From an uncultured Clostridia bacterium (GTDB lineage Bacteria; Bacillota; Clostridia; Christensenellales; CAG-917), in the NCBI GenBank assembly GCA_946056785.1, contig CAMGKS010000011.1, positions 1 through 16,531 of the forward strand: 16,531 nt of DNA, given 5' to 3'. The notes under the pieces were generated by a model. It ran no database searches. It saw only the letters and a program-made list of their open reading frames with translations, and was not told the origin of the DNA. Each line of letters begins with the position of its first letter. Position 1 is the first letter of the stretch. Below, piece by piece: positions 7,949-15,851 of this stretch. The position numbers and the translations under genes were made by a program.

Positions 7949-7981
7949 AAAAAAAGAAACGGCAATGCCGTTTCTTTTTTT
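7949..7981 (+). terminator. Intrinsic terminator of ferredoxin gene
   Basis: The two 16-base arms (7949-7964 and 7966-7981) are perfect reverse complements. The GC-rich core ACGGCA/TGCCGT closes a short loop and a T-rich tail follows; A-rich DNA upstream makes it potentially bidirectional. It begins 4 bases after the stop codon. Confidence 0.9.
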
Positions 7982-8219
7982 ATTTAACGTTTCAATAGAC
8001 TAGCAAAGTTTTTGTTTGTTAAAAGTATATTCCAAAATATACCAAATTTTTTAAAAGTTTTTAAATTTATTTTGGCAGGGCATAAAAGGTTTTTAAGCCT
8101 CCGTAAGCCGTCTGTATTTTAATTTTATCAAAAGGCAGTAAATTCGTCAAAGAGTGGTTTGATGCTCAAAAGGTATACCTAAAAGGAGTTTAAACGCTCC
8201 GTCGATTCCAATCGTTTCG
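7982..8219. other. AT-rich intergenic spacer with operator-like palindrome
   Basis: No intact gene seen. It contains the palindrome GTATATT-CCAA-AATATAC (8025-8042), which could be an operator or a chance AT-rich palindrome. An orphan AAAAGGAG (8181-8188) has no fitting start codon after it. The right end probably carries decayed DNA of the missing HTH domain of the following gene, but no frame gives a recognisable HTH. Confidence 0.5.
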
Positions 8220-8711
8220 GTGTCGGCATGGTTGGCTTTGTCAGAGTTGTATCACGTTTCGGTTGACGATATGCTGAAAAAGGAAATGTCCGAAGAGCAA
8301 ATAACTGCCGCACGATTTCCGGAAAAAAGTTTCGATGAGTTAAAACAACGCCATAAGTCGCAATTAACTTTAAAAATGTTTTTAATTGCGTTTTGTTTTT
8401 TTGGCGTATATGCATTGATTTGCGGAATCGTACAGACTGCGTGTTTCAAAGTGCAAGGAATATGGCTTATATGGTTTACCCTTCCGATAGTGCCGCCGTT
8501 GCTGTTTTTGATAGTTTTCATTCATTACGTACAAAAGCGATTTTGGATGTTTTTTTTCAACGTTTCGTTTGTGTGCGCTATAATTTTTGAATTGACAATT
8601 TATAACGGAAACTCAGGAGGGGCATGGCTTACGTTTTTGCTTATCCCCGTCTATTATGCAATAGCGTTGATTGTATGTTTCTGTCAAAAGGGCGGGAAAA
8701 TAAAAAAATAA
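8220..8711 (+). pseudogene. 5'-truncated HTH-regulator/membrane protein remnant
   Basis: The first residues (LALSELYHVSVDDMLKKE) match the segment that ends the XRE-type helix-turn-helix domain in many Firmicutes regulators of the form 'KLVALSELYGVSVDELLK'. The HTH helices that should precede it are missing: the frame runs back only to a stop at 8160-8162 through unrelated codons. The rest has four hydrophobic segments, at about residues 51-74, 79-105, 107-128 and 134-155, and a lysine-rich C-terminus, as in HTH proteins with a membrane tail. The only upstream in-frame start is GTG at 8220, without a suitable ribosome binding site; ATG at 8271 is another option. I infer a broken gene. A short expressed membrane protein cannot be excluded. 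Confidence 0.55.
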
Positions 8712-8801
8712 AAAATGGCCAGATGGCCAAAAAATCGATTAGGGCATTTAATTCGCTTCCTGATGATGGCTAAAAAGTATTAATATTATTACAATAGACT
8801 G

Positions 8802-8833
8802 AAAAGTTACTATATTTGTATAGTAACTTTTTT
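8802..8833 (+). terminator. AT-rich hairpin with T-tract
   Basis: Arms AAAAGTTACTATA (8802-8814) and TATAGTAACTTTT (8819-8831) are perfectly complementary around a TTTG loop, and the T-run continues. The stem is long but weak in GC. It could end transcripts from upstream or sit in the leader of the lipoprotein gene, whose promoter I could not place. Confidence 0.6.
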
Positions 8834-8882
8834 ATTGCAATTTTTTATACGCACGATAAAGAATTTATGTAAGAGATATAGT

Positions 8883-8888
8883 GGAGGG
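8883..8888 (+). promoter_or_regulatory. Ribosome binding site that fixes the lipoprotein start
   Basis: GGAGGG lies just before the ATG at 8892. The frame is open further upstream to a TTG at 8835, but that start has no ribosome binding site and lies in the tail of the hairpin. The 8892 start gives a textbook lipoprotein signal peptide, so it is preferred. Confidence 0.8.
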
Positions 8889-8891
8889 TAT

Positions 8892-11800
8892 ATGAACAAA
8901 AAGATTTTAACCGTTATGTTGTTGCTTATAACGGTCTTAAGTTTAAGCTTAGTCCTTGTTGCTTGTAACCGAGACTCTGCTTCCGTAAATAGCGGAAGTA
9001 CGGTAGAAAACGGCACTGAAGACGAGCACGTTCACAGTTTTTCAACCGAATGGTCTTACGACGCAACGGAACATTGGTACGGTTGTATAGGTTGTGATTT
9101 AAAAAAGGATAAGGCGTCGCACAACCTTGAATGGGTTATCGTTAAAGAGCCTACGTACATTTTAGAAGGCAGTAAAAAACAAGTATGTACCGTTTGCGGT
9201 TGGGAGAGCGAGTCGGTAGAAATTGAAAAACTTGCTCAGGAAACGCCGGTCTATTCGGTGCCGACAGGACTTACCGCAAAATGCGGACAGATGCTCGGCG
9301 ACGTTTTGTTGCCTGACGGATTTACGTTTGAAAGCGATATCGCAACGTCCGTAGGTCCTGCAGGAAACAACGTTTTTACGGTAAGTTACACCGTGCCGGG
9401 CGACGAAGAAAGAAGATATAAAACGGTGACGGGAATCGAAGTTACGGTTTTGGTTTCAAAGAATGCGGCAACGCTTACGTGCGATTGGTCTAACGTTTTA
9501 TACAAATCTTATACCGGGGCGGCAATAACGGCGCCGACTTATGAAAAAACGGGCGACGGCACGGTTGATTTCGAGTGGTATGAGTTCGACGGTTCGTCAT
9601 ACGTTTTAATGGCGTCAGCTCCTATAAACGCAGGCGATTATAAAGTGAAGGTTGTACTGTCAGAAACGGATACGTATCTTGGCACGCAAAAAGAATGCAA
9701 CTTCAATATATCGAAGGCCGACGGCGTAGTTACGATAAACGAAAATATCGACAAGCAATATACCGGTTCGCCGCTTGCAATTCTGGCAGGCGAATACAGC
9801 GTTTCAAACAGCAGCTATACAATCGAATATAAATTGCGTTCTGCTTCAGATTCTACGTATTCGACTACCGCACCGACAGCCGTCGGAGAATATACCGTAA
9901 GAATCAGTGCGACGGAAGATTTAAATTACAGAGCTAAAACGGCTTTAAGGAATTTTGAAATCACAAAACAGCAAACGACGATAACGGCAGTCCCTGTTCA
10001 AAGCGGAACCAACTACGTCGGGCAGACTCTTTCAAGCGTCGTTTTGTCGGGAGGAACGGCGTCGGTTTCGGGTACGTTCAGTTGGACGAACGGCTCGGAA
10101 GTAATAACAAGCGTGAACGGAAGTTACGGCGTTACCTTTACGCCTGACGACACGTCGATGTATTTGTCGTCAACCGGTTACGTTACCGTAAACGCAACGC
10201 AGCTTACGCTTGAAATCAGTGCGGGCGAAAACGGAACGGCAAATCAGACGGGAACGGTAAACGTAAATTACGGCAGCGATTATACAGTATCTTTTACGCC
10301 GAATGCGGGTTATACGATAGATACGCTCACGGTAGACGGAGTAAACAAGCTTGCCGCACAAAGTTTTGTTTTCAATAACGTTACGGAAAACCATTCTCTT
10401 GCCGTAACTTTTAAAGTCGCTGCCGAAAAGTATAACTTGACGCTTAGCATAACGGGCAGTGCACAAGGCACGGTCAAAGTAGACGGAACGGCTACGACCG
10501 GATTTGCCGCGACTGAATACGCCTACGGCGAACACAGTTTGTCGATAGCGGTGACAAACAGCAATTATGAAATTAAATCGGTAAAGATTGCCGGCATCGA
10601 ACAATTAGGAGAATATACGTCGGATTATAGCAGTTCGTTTATGCTTTATGCCGATATGACGATTAACGTTGAAATCGCTTTGAAGGTTTGCTCTGTTACG
10701 ATAAGTAAATCTGCTTACAGTGCTTATTTCCCTGATTCCGTAAATCATATTACCGTTGCAGAAAATATTAGTTATGAATATACAACGACTTACGACCTTG
10801 CTTTTTCTCTCGATGCGGGCTACACGTTAGCGGAAGTGAAAGTATTCGGAAACGCTTTGAGCGATGCGGAACTTGCCACGGCTTTGTCTGGCGGCAAAAT
10901 CGTTTTGCCTGAGATAAATTCTTCAAGCGGAACCGTAACGATCAAAGTCGCTCCGATAAAAACTACTATAACTATTACGAAAAGCTATATCGACGACGAT
11001 GCAAAAAACGATCATGACCAGTTTATTACTACAAAAGACACCTATACGCAATATTACACCGGAACAGATTCCGTGTGGATTAGCTTGGGCTACGGCAGAA
11101 AGGTTCACGTTTATAAAGACGGAGATATTTTAAACGACCTCTATTCTACCTTCTTCCCTAACAGAAGCGAAAGCGATACAAGTATAGCTGAGGGTTTTAC
11201 TTTGACTTTCGATAAAGTCGACGTCACTTATGAATTTGTATTTTATACCGAATACGTGACCTATACGTTTACGGGCGAAAACGTCGAATACAGAAACTAT
11301 TACGACTATGGCAGCGTAACGCCGTATCCGTCAACGTTAACCGTAATCAAATATACGTCTCAGGCAATAAGCGTTGTGGCGAAAGAAGGATATACACTTG
11401 CCCGCTTAAAAGTAAACGGCGTATCAAAAGTTTTAAGCGGCGGCTGCTACAACATTAACAACGCAGACAACGGCAGCGATTTAACGTTTGCGGCAGAAAC
11501 GCAACGTATTACTTATACGTACACGATTTCAAATTATAAACCGGAATATTTCACGACGTTTAAAATGTACGGCAAACCGACCGCCGACGGTGCCCTTACC
11601 GAAAAAGTCGGCGTTGTAGACGAAGTAAACAACACCATTACGTTTACATTCGATTGGCACGAATACGTCGGTAAAGCAGAGATAACGTTTGTCGACAAAT
11701 ATAAATCACAGTCTTACGTATATATTTGCGGTTATTTGTTTAACAGCGGCAATCAGACATCCGAATTGAGCTATCGTATGGACGGAAACAATGACGCCGG

Positions 11801-14075
11801 AATTTCGGCAACGGTTCAGACTTTCTCTTCTCAGATACATTTAAAAGCCGGTTCCGGTAGTGCGACGCTCGATATTCAATATTCTTTGGACGACGGAGTA
11901 ACGTGGATTGACGGACCGCTTCCGTCTTATATTGAATTCGGAACGTCTTTAAAATTAAAAATCAAAGTATCGGGCGGTTGCAGAGCTCTTAAACTTTACG
12001 ACGATAACGAAGCCGTTGAGCTTGCCGCGGCAGATTCCAACGGACTTATAGAGTATAGCATAGCAAGCGTCGAAAAAATGATATATTACGGCGTATCGTG
12101 GGAATACGAAACTCACACCACCGATTTCGTCGTTAAATTGTACGACAAAGTTACGGATACTACGACCGTCCTTTCAGCGGCTGAAATTGAAACCTATCTT
12201 GATTTGAGCGACGGCTATAACATCTGTAGAGACGGTTCCGACGCAGATACCGACCCTGATATGTCGGTGACGTATGCAAGCAACGTAGAAGAAGAAAGAG
12301 CAATCATTCTTAAATCGGGTTATTACGTCGTTTCGGCAACGTACGGCGGAGCGGACCTTGGCGAATCTGTCAGGGCAGGCGAAAAATTCGCACTCGATTT
12401 CTTCTCGGACTATCTCGGCGAAAACGGCGTTGTCGTCGTGATAGCTCAAGGGGACGTTTATAAAACGATTCTTACTTGTTCAAACGAAAATATGACGATG
12501 AACAGCGGAGTGCATACGGCGGTTACGCGTTTTATGGCGGACGTTGCGGCGGTGGACGATATTTCAGTTACGTTCAACGTTCCTGTGGGATATTGCATAA
12601 GCAATATTTTGTACACGTATAAAACGAAAGGGGCAACCGAATCTGAACTGTTTTATCTTGCATGCGGCACAAGCGAACTTAATGCCGCAATCAACAGCGG
12701 AATAACCTTTACCGACGTTGCTTCCGACGTTATGATAGTCGTTACGCTTGCCGAATCGACAATTACATACGTTTCATCGGCAGATGAGTTTAAGGCAATT
12801 TCGTCAAACCCGGACGGATATTATAAACTTACTTCCGATATCGATATGTCTGGAGTCGACGCTTATCTCGGCACGGAGTTCACGGGTATTTTTGACGGTC
12901 AAGGATATAAGCTTTACAACGTAAAGACAAGCAATGCGATTTTCGGATACGGCCGTTCGTATGGCGGTACGATTTTAAACGTAAATTTCGAAGACGTTGA
13001 AACCTCGGCTGCAGTTTCCGCTGTTTTATTCCGTGACCTCATTTACGGAACGCTCGACACGGTCGGTATAACCATAAAAGACGGCAGCGTTGCCGATTGC
13101 GTTTCACCGTTTGCATATTGGGCAACTTCAAGCATGATAAAGAACTGTAACTTCAGCGGAAACCTTTCGGGTAATGCGGTTTCAGGTCTTGTGTATATGT
13201 CTATTCAGACTTCGTTTGACAGTTGCAGAATAAACGCGACAGTGGCAGGGGAAAAGACTTCGCAAGGAGCGTTTGTATTCGGAGGTATGGTTGCCGACGC
13301 TACGCTTTACGGATATGCGGGTAGCGGCATAATGCTTGACTATGCACAAGGTTACGTGACAAATTGCCATGCCGAAATTGATTACACCATCAAATATGCC
13401 GACGGTATAGCGGGATTAGGTTGGAGTTATGCCGGCGGACTGTTTGCATATTTCAAATCGAAAATAGGCGGCGTTGTGTCTAATTGTTCGGCAAAAGGCA
13501 ATATAACTTTAAATTACGCTTTGGTAGATCAGTACGTAAATGCGGCTATCGGCGGATTTGCCGGCAGGTTTGTCGGAGAAGCTACAGATTGCCTGGCTGA
13601 CGTTACTATTTTCTGCAAACAGAACAGAGGTTCATACGTAGGCGGATTTATCGGATATTCCGACAATTACTTATCGCTTACAAACTGTGCTTCTTTAAGC
13701 GATATAACTTATGACATGTCTTCGACGATGATTGCCTTAGGCGGTTTTGCAGGCTACGTAGGAAACACAGAAAGCACGGTAAATAATTGTCTCTCGCTTG
13801 GTTCGATAACCGTAAATTTGCTTGACGGAGTAGGCACCGGAACGATTGCCGGTATGGGAACTATGTTCGCTCAAAACAATTCGAGCTTAGCTTTTGTCGG
13901 CAATGCTTCATATTGCACAATAAATACGGGAACATCTATTACGGTAGACAGCACCGACGCTACCGTTACAAATTCGGCGAATGCTGAAACGGCGATAGTT
14001 GCCGCCACGTCGGGTTGGTCTTCAACTTTGTGGACAATCGACGCTCAGGCAGGAATCGTAGAGCTTAAAAAATAG
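8892..14075 (+). CDS. Giant modular surface lipoprotein with GLUG-like beta-helix
   Basis: A predicted exported, lipid-anchored protein of 1727 residues; exact function unknown. Residues 1-25 are a type II signal peptide: MNKK, a hydrophobic core and lipobox LVAC with C25 as the lipidated Cys. A Ser/Glu-rich linker (27-46) precedes a HSFSTEW...C65xxC68...C99xxC102 module (about 47-115), a pattern common in Firmicutes surface proteins. MBG/Ig-like beta repeats fill about 118-436. Modules of InlB-B-repeat type follow, each marked by a GYxxxxxxVxG-like signature at about 473, 558, 643 and 833, with looser versions near 1143 and 1233. From about 1293 (YVSSADEFKAI, then GTEFTGIFDGQGYKLYNV) a GLUG-like right-handed beta-helix runs to the end, with GGFAG/GGFIG turns at about 1554, 1584 and 1617. 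There is no LPXTG, C-terminal transmembrane helix or recognised catalytic domain. An adhesin or glycan-binding role is inference. Codon use resembles the neighbours. Confidence 0.87.
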   Translation: MNKKILTVMLLLITVLSLSLVLVACNRDSASVNSGSTVENGTEDEHVHSFSTEWSYDATEHWYGCIGCDLKKDKASHNLEWVIVKEPTYILEGSKKQVCTVCGWESESVEIEKLAQETPVYSVPTGLTAKCGQMLGDVLLPDGFTFESDIATSVGPAGNNVFTVSYTVPGDEERRYKTVTGIEVTVLVSKNAATLTCDWSNVLYKSYTGAAITAPTYEKTGDGTVDFEWYEFDGSSYVLMASAPINAGDYKVKVVLSETDTYLGTQKECNFNISKADGVVTINENIDKQYTGSPLAILAGEYSVSNSSYTIEYKLRSASDSTYSTTAPTAVGEYTVRISATEDLNYRAKTALRNFEITKQQTTITAVPVQSGTNYVGQTLSSVVLSGGTASVSGTFSWTNGSEVITSVNGSYGVTFTPDDTSMYLSSTGYVTVNATQLTLEISAGENGTANQTGTVNVNYGSDYTVSFTPNAGYTIDTLTVDGVNKLAAQSFVFNNVTENHSLAVTFKVAAEKYNLTLSITGSAQGTVKVDGTATTGFAATEYAYGEHSLSIAVTNSNYEIKSVKIAGIEQLGEYTSDYSSSFMLYADMTINVEIALKVCSVTISKSAYSAYFPDSVNHITVAENISYEYTTTYDLAFSLDAGYTLAEVKVFGNALSDAELATALSGGKIVLPEINSSSGTVTIKVAPIKTTITITKSYIDDDAKNDHDQFITTKDTYTQYYTGTDSVWISLGYGRKVHVYKDGDILNDLYSTFFPNRSESDTSIAEGFTLTFDKVDVTYEFVFYTEYVTYTFTGENVEYRNYYDYGSVTPYPSTLTVIKYTSQAISVVAKEGYTLARLKVNGVSKVLSGGCYNINNADNGSDLTFAAETQRITYTYTISNYKPEYFTTFKMYGKPTADGALTEKVGVVDEVNNTITFTFDWHEYVGKAEITFVDKYKSQSYVYICGYLFNSGNQTSELSYRMDGNNDAGISATVQTFSSQIHLKAGSGSATLDIQYSLDDGVTWIDGPLPSYIEFGTSLKLKIKVSGGCRALKLYDDNEAVELAAADSNGLIEYSIASVEKMIYYGVSWEYETHTTDFVVKLYDKVTDTTTVLSAAEIETYLDLSDGYNICRDGSDADTDPDMSVTYASNVEEERAIILKSGYYVVSATYGGADLGESVRAGEKFALDFFSDYLGENGVVVVIAQGDVYKTILTCSNENMTMNSGVHTAVTRFMADVAAVDDISVTFNVPVGYCISNILYTYKTKGATESELFYLACGTSELNAAINSGITFTDVASDVMIVVTLAESTITYVSSADEFKAISSNPDGYYKLTSDIDMSGVDAYLGTEFTGIFDGQGYKLYNVKTSNAIFGYGRSYGGTILNVNFEDVETSAAVSAVLFRDLIYGTLDTVGITIKDGSVADCVSPFAYWATSSMIKNCNFSGNLSGNAVSGLVYMSIQTSFDSCRINATVAGEKTSQGAFVFGGMVADATLYGYAGSGIMLDYAQGYVTNCHAEIDYTIKYADGIAGLGWSYAGGLFAYFKSKIGGVVSNCSAKGNITLNYALVDQYVNAAIGGFAGRFVGEATDCLADVTIFCKQNRGSYVGGFIGYSDNYLSLTNCASLSDITYDMSSTMIALGGFAGYVGNTESTVNNCLSLGSITVNLLDGVGTGTIAGMGTMFAQNNSSLAFVGNASYCTINTGTSITVDSTDATVTNSANAETAIVAATSGWSSTLWTIDAQAGIVELKK

Positions 14076-14079
14076 TAAC

Positions 14080-14147
14080 CGTTTTAGTAAAACGATTGTT
14101 AAATCTGCGATAAGAGATTTTGTTTAAAACAAATCTCTTGTCGCAGA
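14080..14147 (+). terminator. Hairpins after the lipoprotein gene
   Basis: A small hairpin CGTTTT-AGT-AAAACG (14080-14094) is followed by a long stem (14104-14147) with outer arms TCTGCGA/TCGCAGA and inner arms AAGAGATTT/AAATCTCTT, nearly all paired. No T-run follows at once (AAAATGG), so it is not a classical intrinsic terminator, but its place right after the stop suggests mRNA 3'-end protection or termination. Confidence 0.55.
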
Positions 14148-14339
14148 AAATGGAAAAAACTTTTAATTTAGCATGGCAAAATCTGAAAGCTTTGTAAAAG
14201 TAGACGCATCGGAAAATTTTATTTACGGCATAGTTATGCAGTAGAATAATTTGAAAATTTAAAATGAATTTTTATTTATACAGGCTTTAAATAAAATCGG
14301 ACAAAATATAAGTCGGGCAAAAAGCTCGGCTTTTCATTT
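14148..14339. other. Noncoding AT-rich spacer
   Basis: No supported gene. A 23-codon ORF starting at ATG 14173 lacks a ribosome binding site and is not called. The right end holds the terminator-like hairpin listed next. Confidence 0.5.
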
Positions 14340-14341
14340 TT
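14312..14341 (+). terminator. Intrinsic terminator-like hairpin
   Basis: GTCGGGC (14312-14318), loop AAAAA, GCTCGGC (14324-14330), then TTTTCATTTTT. All seven pairs form if two G-U wobbles are allowed. It lies 240 bases beyond the lipoprotein stop, so it either catches readthrough or ends a short unrecognised RNA. Confidence 0.6.
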
Positions 14342-14745
14342 GAAAACATAAAACCAAATTAAAGCGTCAAAACAAAATTAAGCAGCCTCATATAAATTCG
14401 GAACCAAACAAAAAACGTACGTACAAAGCAGAATTAAATATCCTACGGAATAAAGCGTACGGTAAATTGAATAACCGTCATAGCAATATTAATTAAAAAC
14501 CGAAAATTAAAAACCGAAGAACATACGATGCGTAAACTTTTCGACATATTGGCTGTCATAGTAATACTAATTAAAAATCAAAAAAAGTACGGTAAAAACA
14601 AAATTAAGTATCCGACGGAATAAAGCGTACGATAAATTGAATAACCGTCATATTAATACAAAATAAAAATCGAACAAAAAACGTCTAAAAAAGCAGAGAG
14701 AAATTAAATAAAAAGAGCGTAAATTAAATGCCGATTTTCAAGTTG
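14340..14745. repeat. Degenerate tandem repeat array
   Basis: Two 90-base units, 14411-14500 and 14581-14670, align without gaps at an offset of 170 bases with about 15 mismatches; the core 14431-14480/14601-14650 has only 4 in 50. A diverged middle unit matches around 14555-14579, where GTCATAG(C/T)AATA differs from unit one at 3 of 25 bases. Partial units flank them: AAAACAAAATTAAG occurs at 14369-14382 and 14595-14608, AACAAAAAACGT at 14407-14418 and 14673-14684, AAAGCAGA at 14425-14432 and 14690-14697. The period is about 80-90 bases, four to five decayed copies. Stops are dense in the reading frames I tried, so it is noncoding. The origin is unknown. Confidence 0.75.
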
Positions 14746-14775
14746 AAAACAATTATTAAAACCGGCATAAGAGGC

Positions 14776-14801
14776 AAAAAAACAGGCAGCCTTTGGCTGC
14801 C
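14776..14801 (-). terminator. Intrinsic terminator of tRNA-Arg transcript
   Basis: On the minus strand GGCAGCC-AAA-GGCTGCC is followed by TG and seven T. The perfect 7-bp GC-rich stem begins 4 bases after the tRNA CCA. It may also end transcripts arriving from the zinc-ribbon gene upstream. Confidence 0.93.
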
Positions 14802-14804
14802 TTT

Positions 14805-14879
14805 TGGTACTCCCTGCGGGAATCGAACCCACAACGGTCCCTTAGGAGGGGACTGTTATATCCGTTTAACTAAGGAAGC
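14805..14879 (-). tRNA. tRNA-Arg (anticodon CCT)
   Basis: A complete cloverleaf can be folded by hand: acceptor GCTTCCT/AGGGAGT (two G-U pairs), D stem GTTA/TAAC, anticodon stem GTCCC/GGGAC with loop CTCCTAA, T stem GTGGG/CCCGC with loop TTCGATT, discriminator A and an encoded CCA (14805-14807). The anticodon CCT (14844-14846) follows U33, so it reads AGG and carries arginine. It is followed directly by the strong terminator at 14776-14801. Confidence 0.95.
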
Positions 14880-14964
14880 GTTAGCCTTTAATCAAATATT
14901 TTTGCGTTGGTATGCAATTTCATTTACAAATACGCCAGGCGTTTGGACATAAACTTTTTAGGAA

Positions 14965-15037
14965 GCGGCATAGCCGATTTCAAGCTAAATGCCGCCTTTA
15001 TAAATTATCTTTATTGCCTTTGCCCCCCCCGGCAAAG
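14965..15037. other. Two inverted repeats, one looped by a C8 tract
   Basis: First, GCGGCAT (14965-14971) and ATGCCGC (14989-14995) are perfect arms. Second, CTTTGCC (15018-15024) and GGCAAAG (15031-15037) flank CCCCCC, giving a run of eight C (15023-15030). Neither has a T-run on the minus strand, so they are not clear terminators for the zinc-ribbon gene. Confidence 0.6.
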
Positions 15038-15055
15038 CTATGAAAGACTTTGATT

Positions 15056-15739
15056 TTAATTCAGCGATTTTCCGCAATTAGGGCAGAATTTTGCACCGGC
15101 AACGGTCAATTTGTTTCCGCAATAAGGGCAGAATTTTATGCCGCCGTTTTGGCTTTCCGTTTCAACTTCGTCGCTTGAGCTACTTGCATAATCGTTTTCG
15201 TCGGAGTCTTCTTTGTTATCATTTGAAGAAAATAAAGTATCAAGCGAGGAAAACAAACCAAGGTTGTTTTCTCCCAAAATGTTTTTAAGCGGATTAAAAA
15301 CGTTGTCGAATGCCTGTGCTTTTTTCGGTTGAGTTTTTGCCTTCTCCGCGACGATGTCTTTGTAGGTTTCATAAAAATTTCCCTGCCTTAGCTCCGGGTC
15401 GGTACACGGTTGCCCTTCCCAGATGAGGTCTTCAAGTATTTCGAGATTCCGACCGCCCAAATCGTTTATATATATTGTACAAGGCGGCAAGGTGGGTTTT
15501 CCCGGGATAAATTCAGGCTCTTTAATTTCCGATAATTCCCTTTCTATATCTTCACAATTTTTTATGACATCGTCAATCGGTCCGCTCCAGGAAGGATGTT
15601 TGATTTTTAATGCTTGCAACTCAGGTATGGCGTTTTTAAAAGTGGCAGGAAAAAAGTCACGATATTCGTACGTGTTGATTTTTCCATATTGATGTTTGTT
15701 GATTAATTTAAATAATTCCTTTATATTTTGTTTTTCCAT
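15056..15739 (-). CDS. Zinc-ribbon protein of unknown function
   Basis: A predicted cytoplasmic protein of 227 residues with no signal peptide or membrane segment. The N-terminal about 165 residues are helical and charged and match no family I can name. A very acidic, Ser-rich linker (about 171-199) joins them to a C-terminal zinc ribbon with C204-x2-C207 and C219-x2-C222 (FCPYCG and FCPNCG), the double-knuckle type found at either end of many Firmicutes proteins. The ATG at 15739 has GAGG 8-9 nt upstream and a strong promoter further up. With no clear terminator after it, its transcript may run into tRNA-Arg. The role cannot be inferred; zinc ribbons of this kind often mediate protein or nucleic-acid contacts. 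Confidence 0.82.
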   Translation of the reverse strand: MEKQNIKELFKLINKHQYGKINTYEYRDFFPATFKNAIPELQALKIKHPSWSGPIDDVIKNCEDIERELSEIKEPEFIPGKPTLPPCTIYINDLGGRNLEILEDLIWEGQPCTDPELRQGNFYETYKDIVAEKAKTQPKKAQAFDNVFNPLKNILGENNLGLFSSLDTLFSSNDNKEDSDENDYASSSSDEVETESQNGGIKFCPYCGNKLTVAGAKFCPNCGKSLN

Positions 15740-15822
15740 TGCGAGTCCTCATTAGATTTTTTAATTGCTCACGTTTTAAGGAGAAATTGTTTTTATAAAA
15801 CAAACTTGCACTTACTATGGAA

Positions 15823-15851
15823 ATTATAAACCAAAGGTTTTAAAAAAGCAA
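15823..15851 (-). promoter_or_regulatory. Promoter of zinc-ribbon gene
   Basis: On the minus strand TTGCTT (15846-15851), 17 bp, and a perfect TATAAT (15823-15828). The predicted leader is about 75 nt and contains an AT-rich imperfect palindrome (about 15786-15806). Confidence 0.75.

Noticed and set aside
8715..8735. Hairpin TGGCC-AGAT-GGCCA as a plus-strand terminator
   Set aside because: It is short and followed by A rather than T; the T-run lies on the minus strand, where no gene reads into it.
8835..8891. Upstream TTG start extending the lipoprotein by 19 residues
   Set aside because: It has no ribosome binding site, overlaps a hairpin tail and would put extra residues before a perfect lipoprotein signal peptide; the ATG at 8892 has GGAGGG.
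10170..10604. 144-codon minus-strand frame inside the lipoprotein gene
   Set aside because: Antisense shadow of a repetitive beta-strand-rich coding region; no ribosome binding site or family match.
14173..14244. 23-codon ORF after the lipoprotein gene
   Set aside because: It has an ATG and a sensible composition but no ribosome binding site or promoter; the length is within chance.
14340..14745. CRISPR array
   Set aside because: Repeats are long, diverged and have no uniform unique spacers; no cas genes are nearby.
14808..14830. tRNA-Arg as an active attachment site
   Set aside because: I found no second copy of the tRNA 3' end in the window and no integrase gene, so there is no support for an integrated element.
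14728..14952. 74-codon plus-strand frame across the tRNA
   Set aside because: It runs antisense through tRNA-Arg and its terminator, so it is a shadow.
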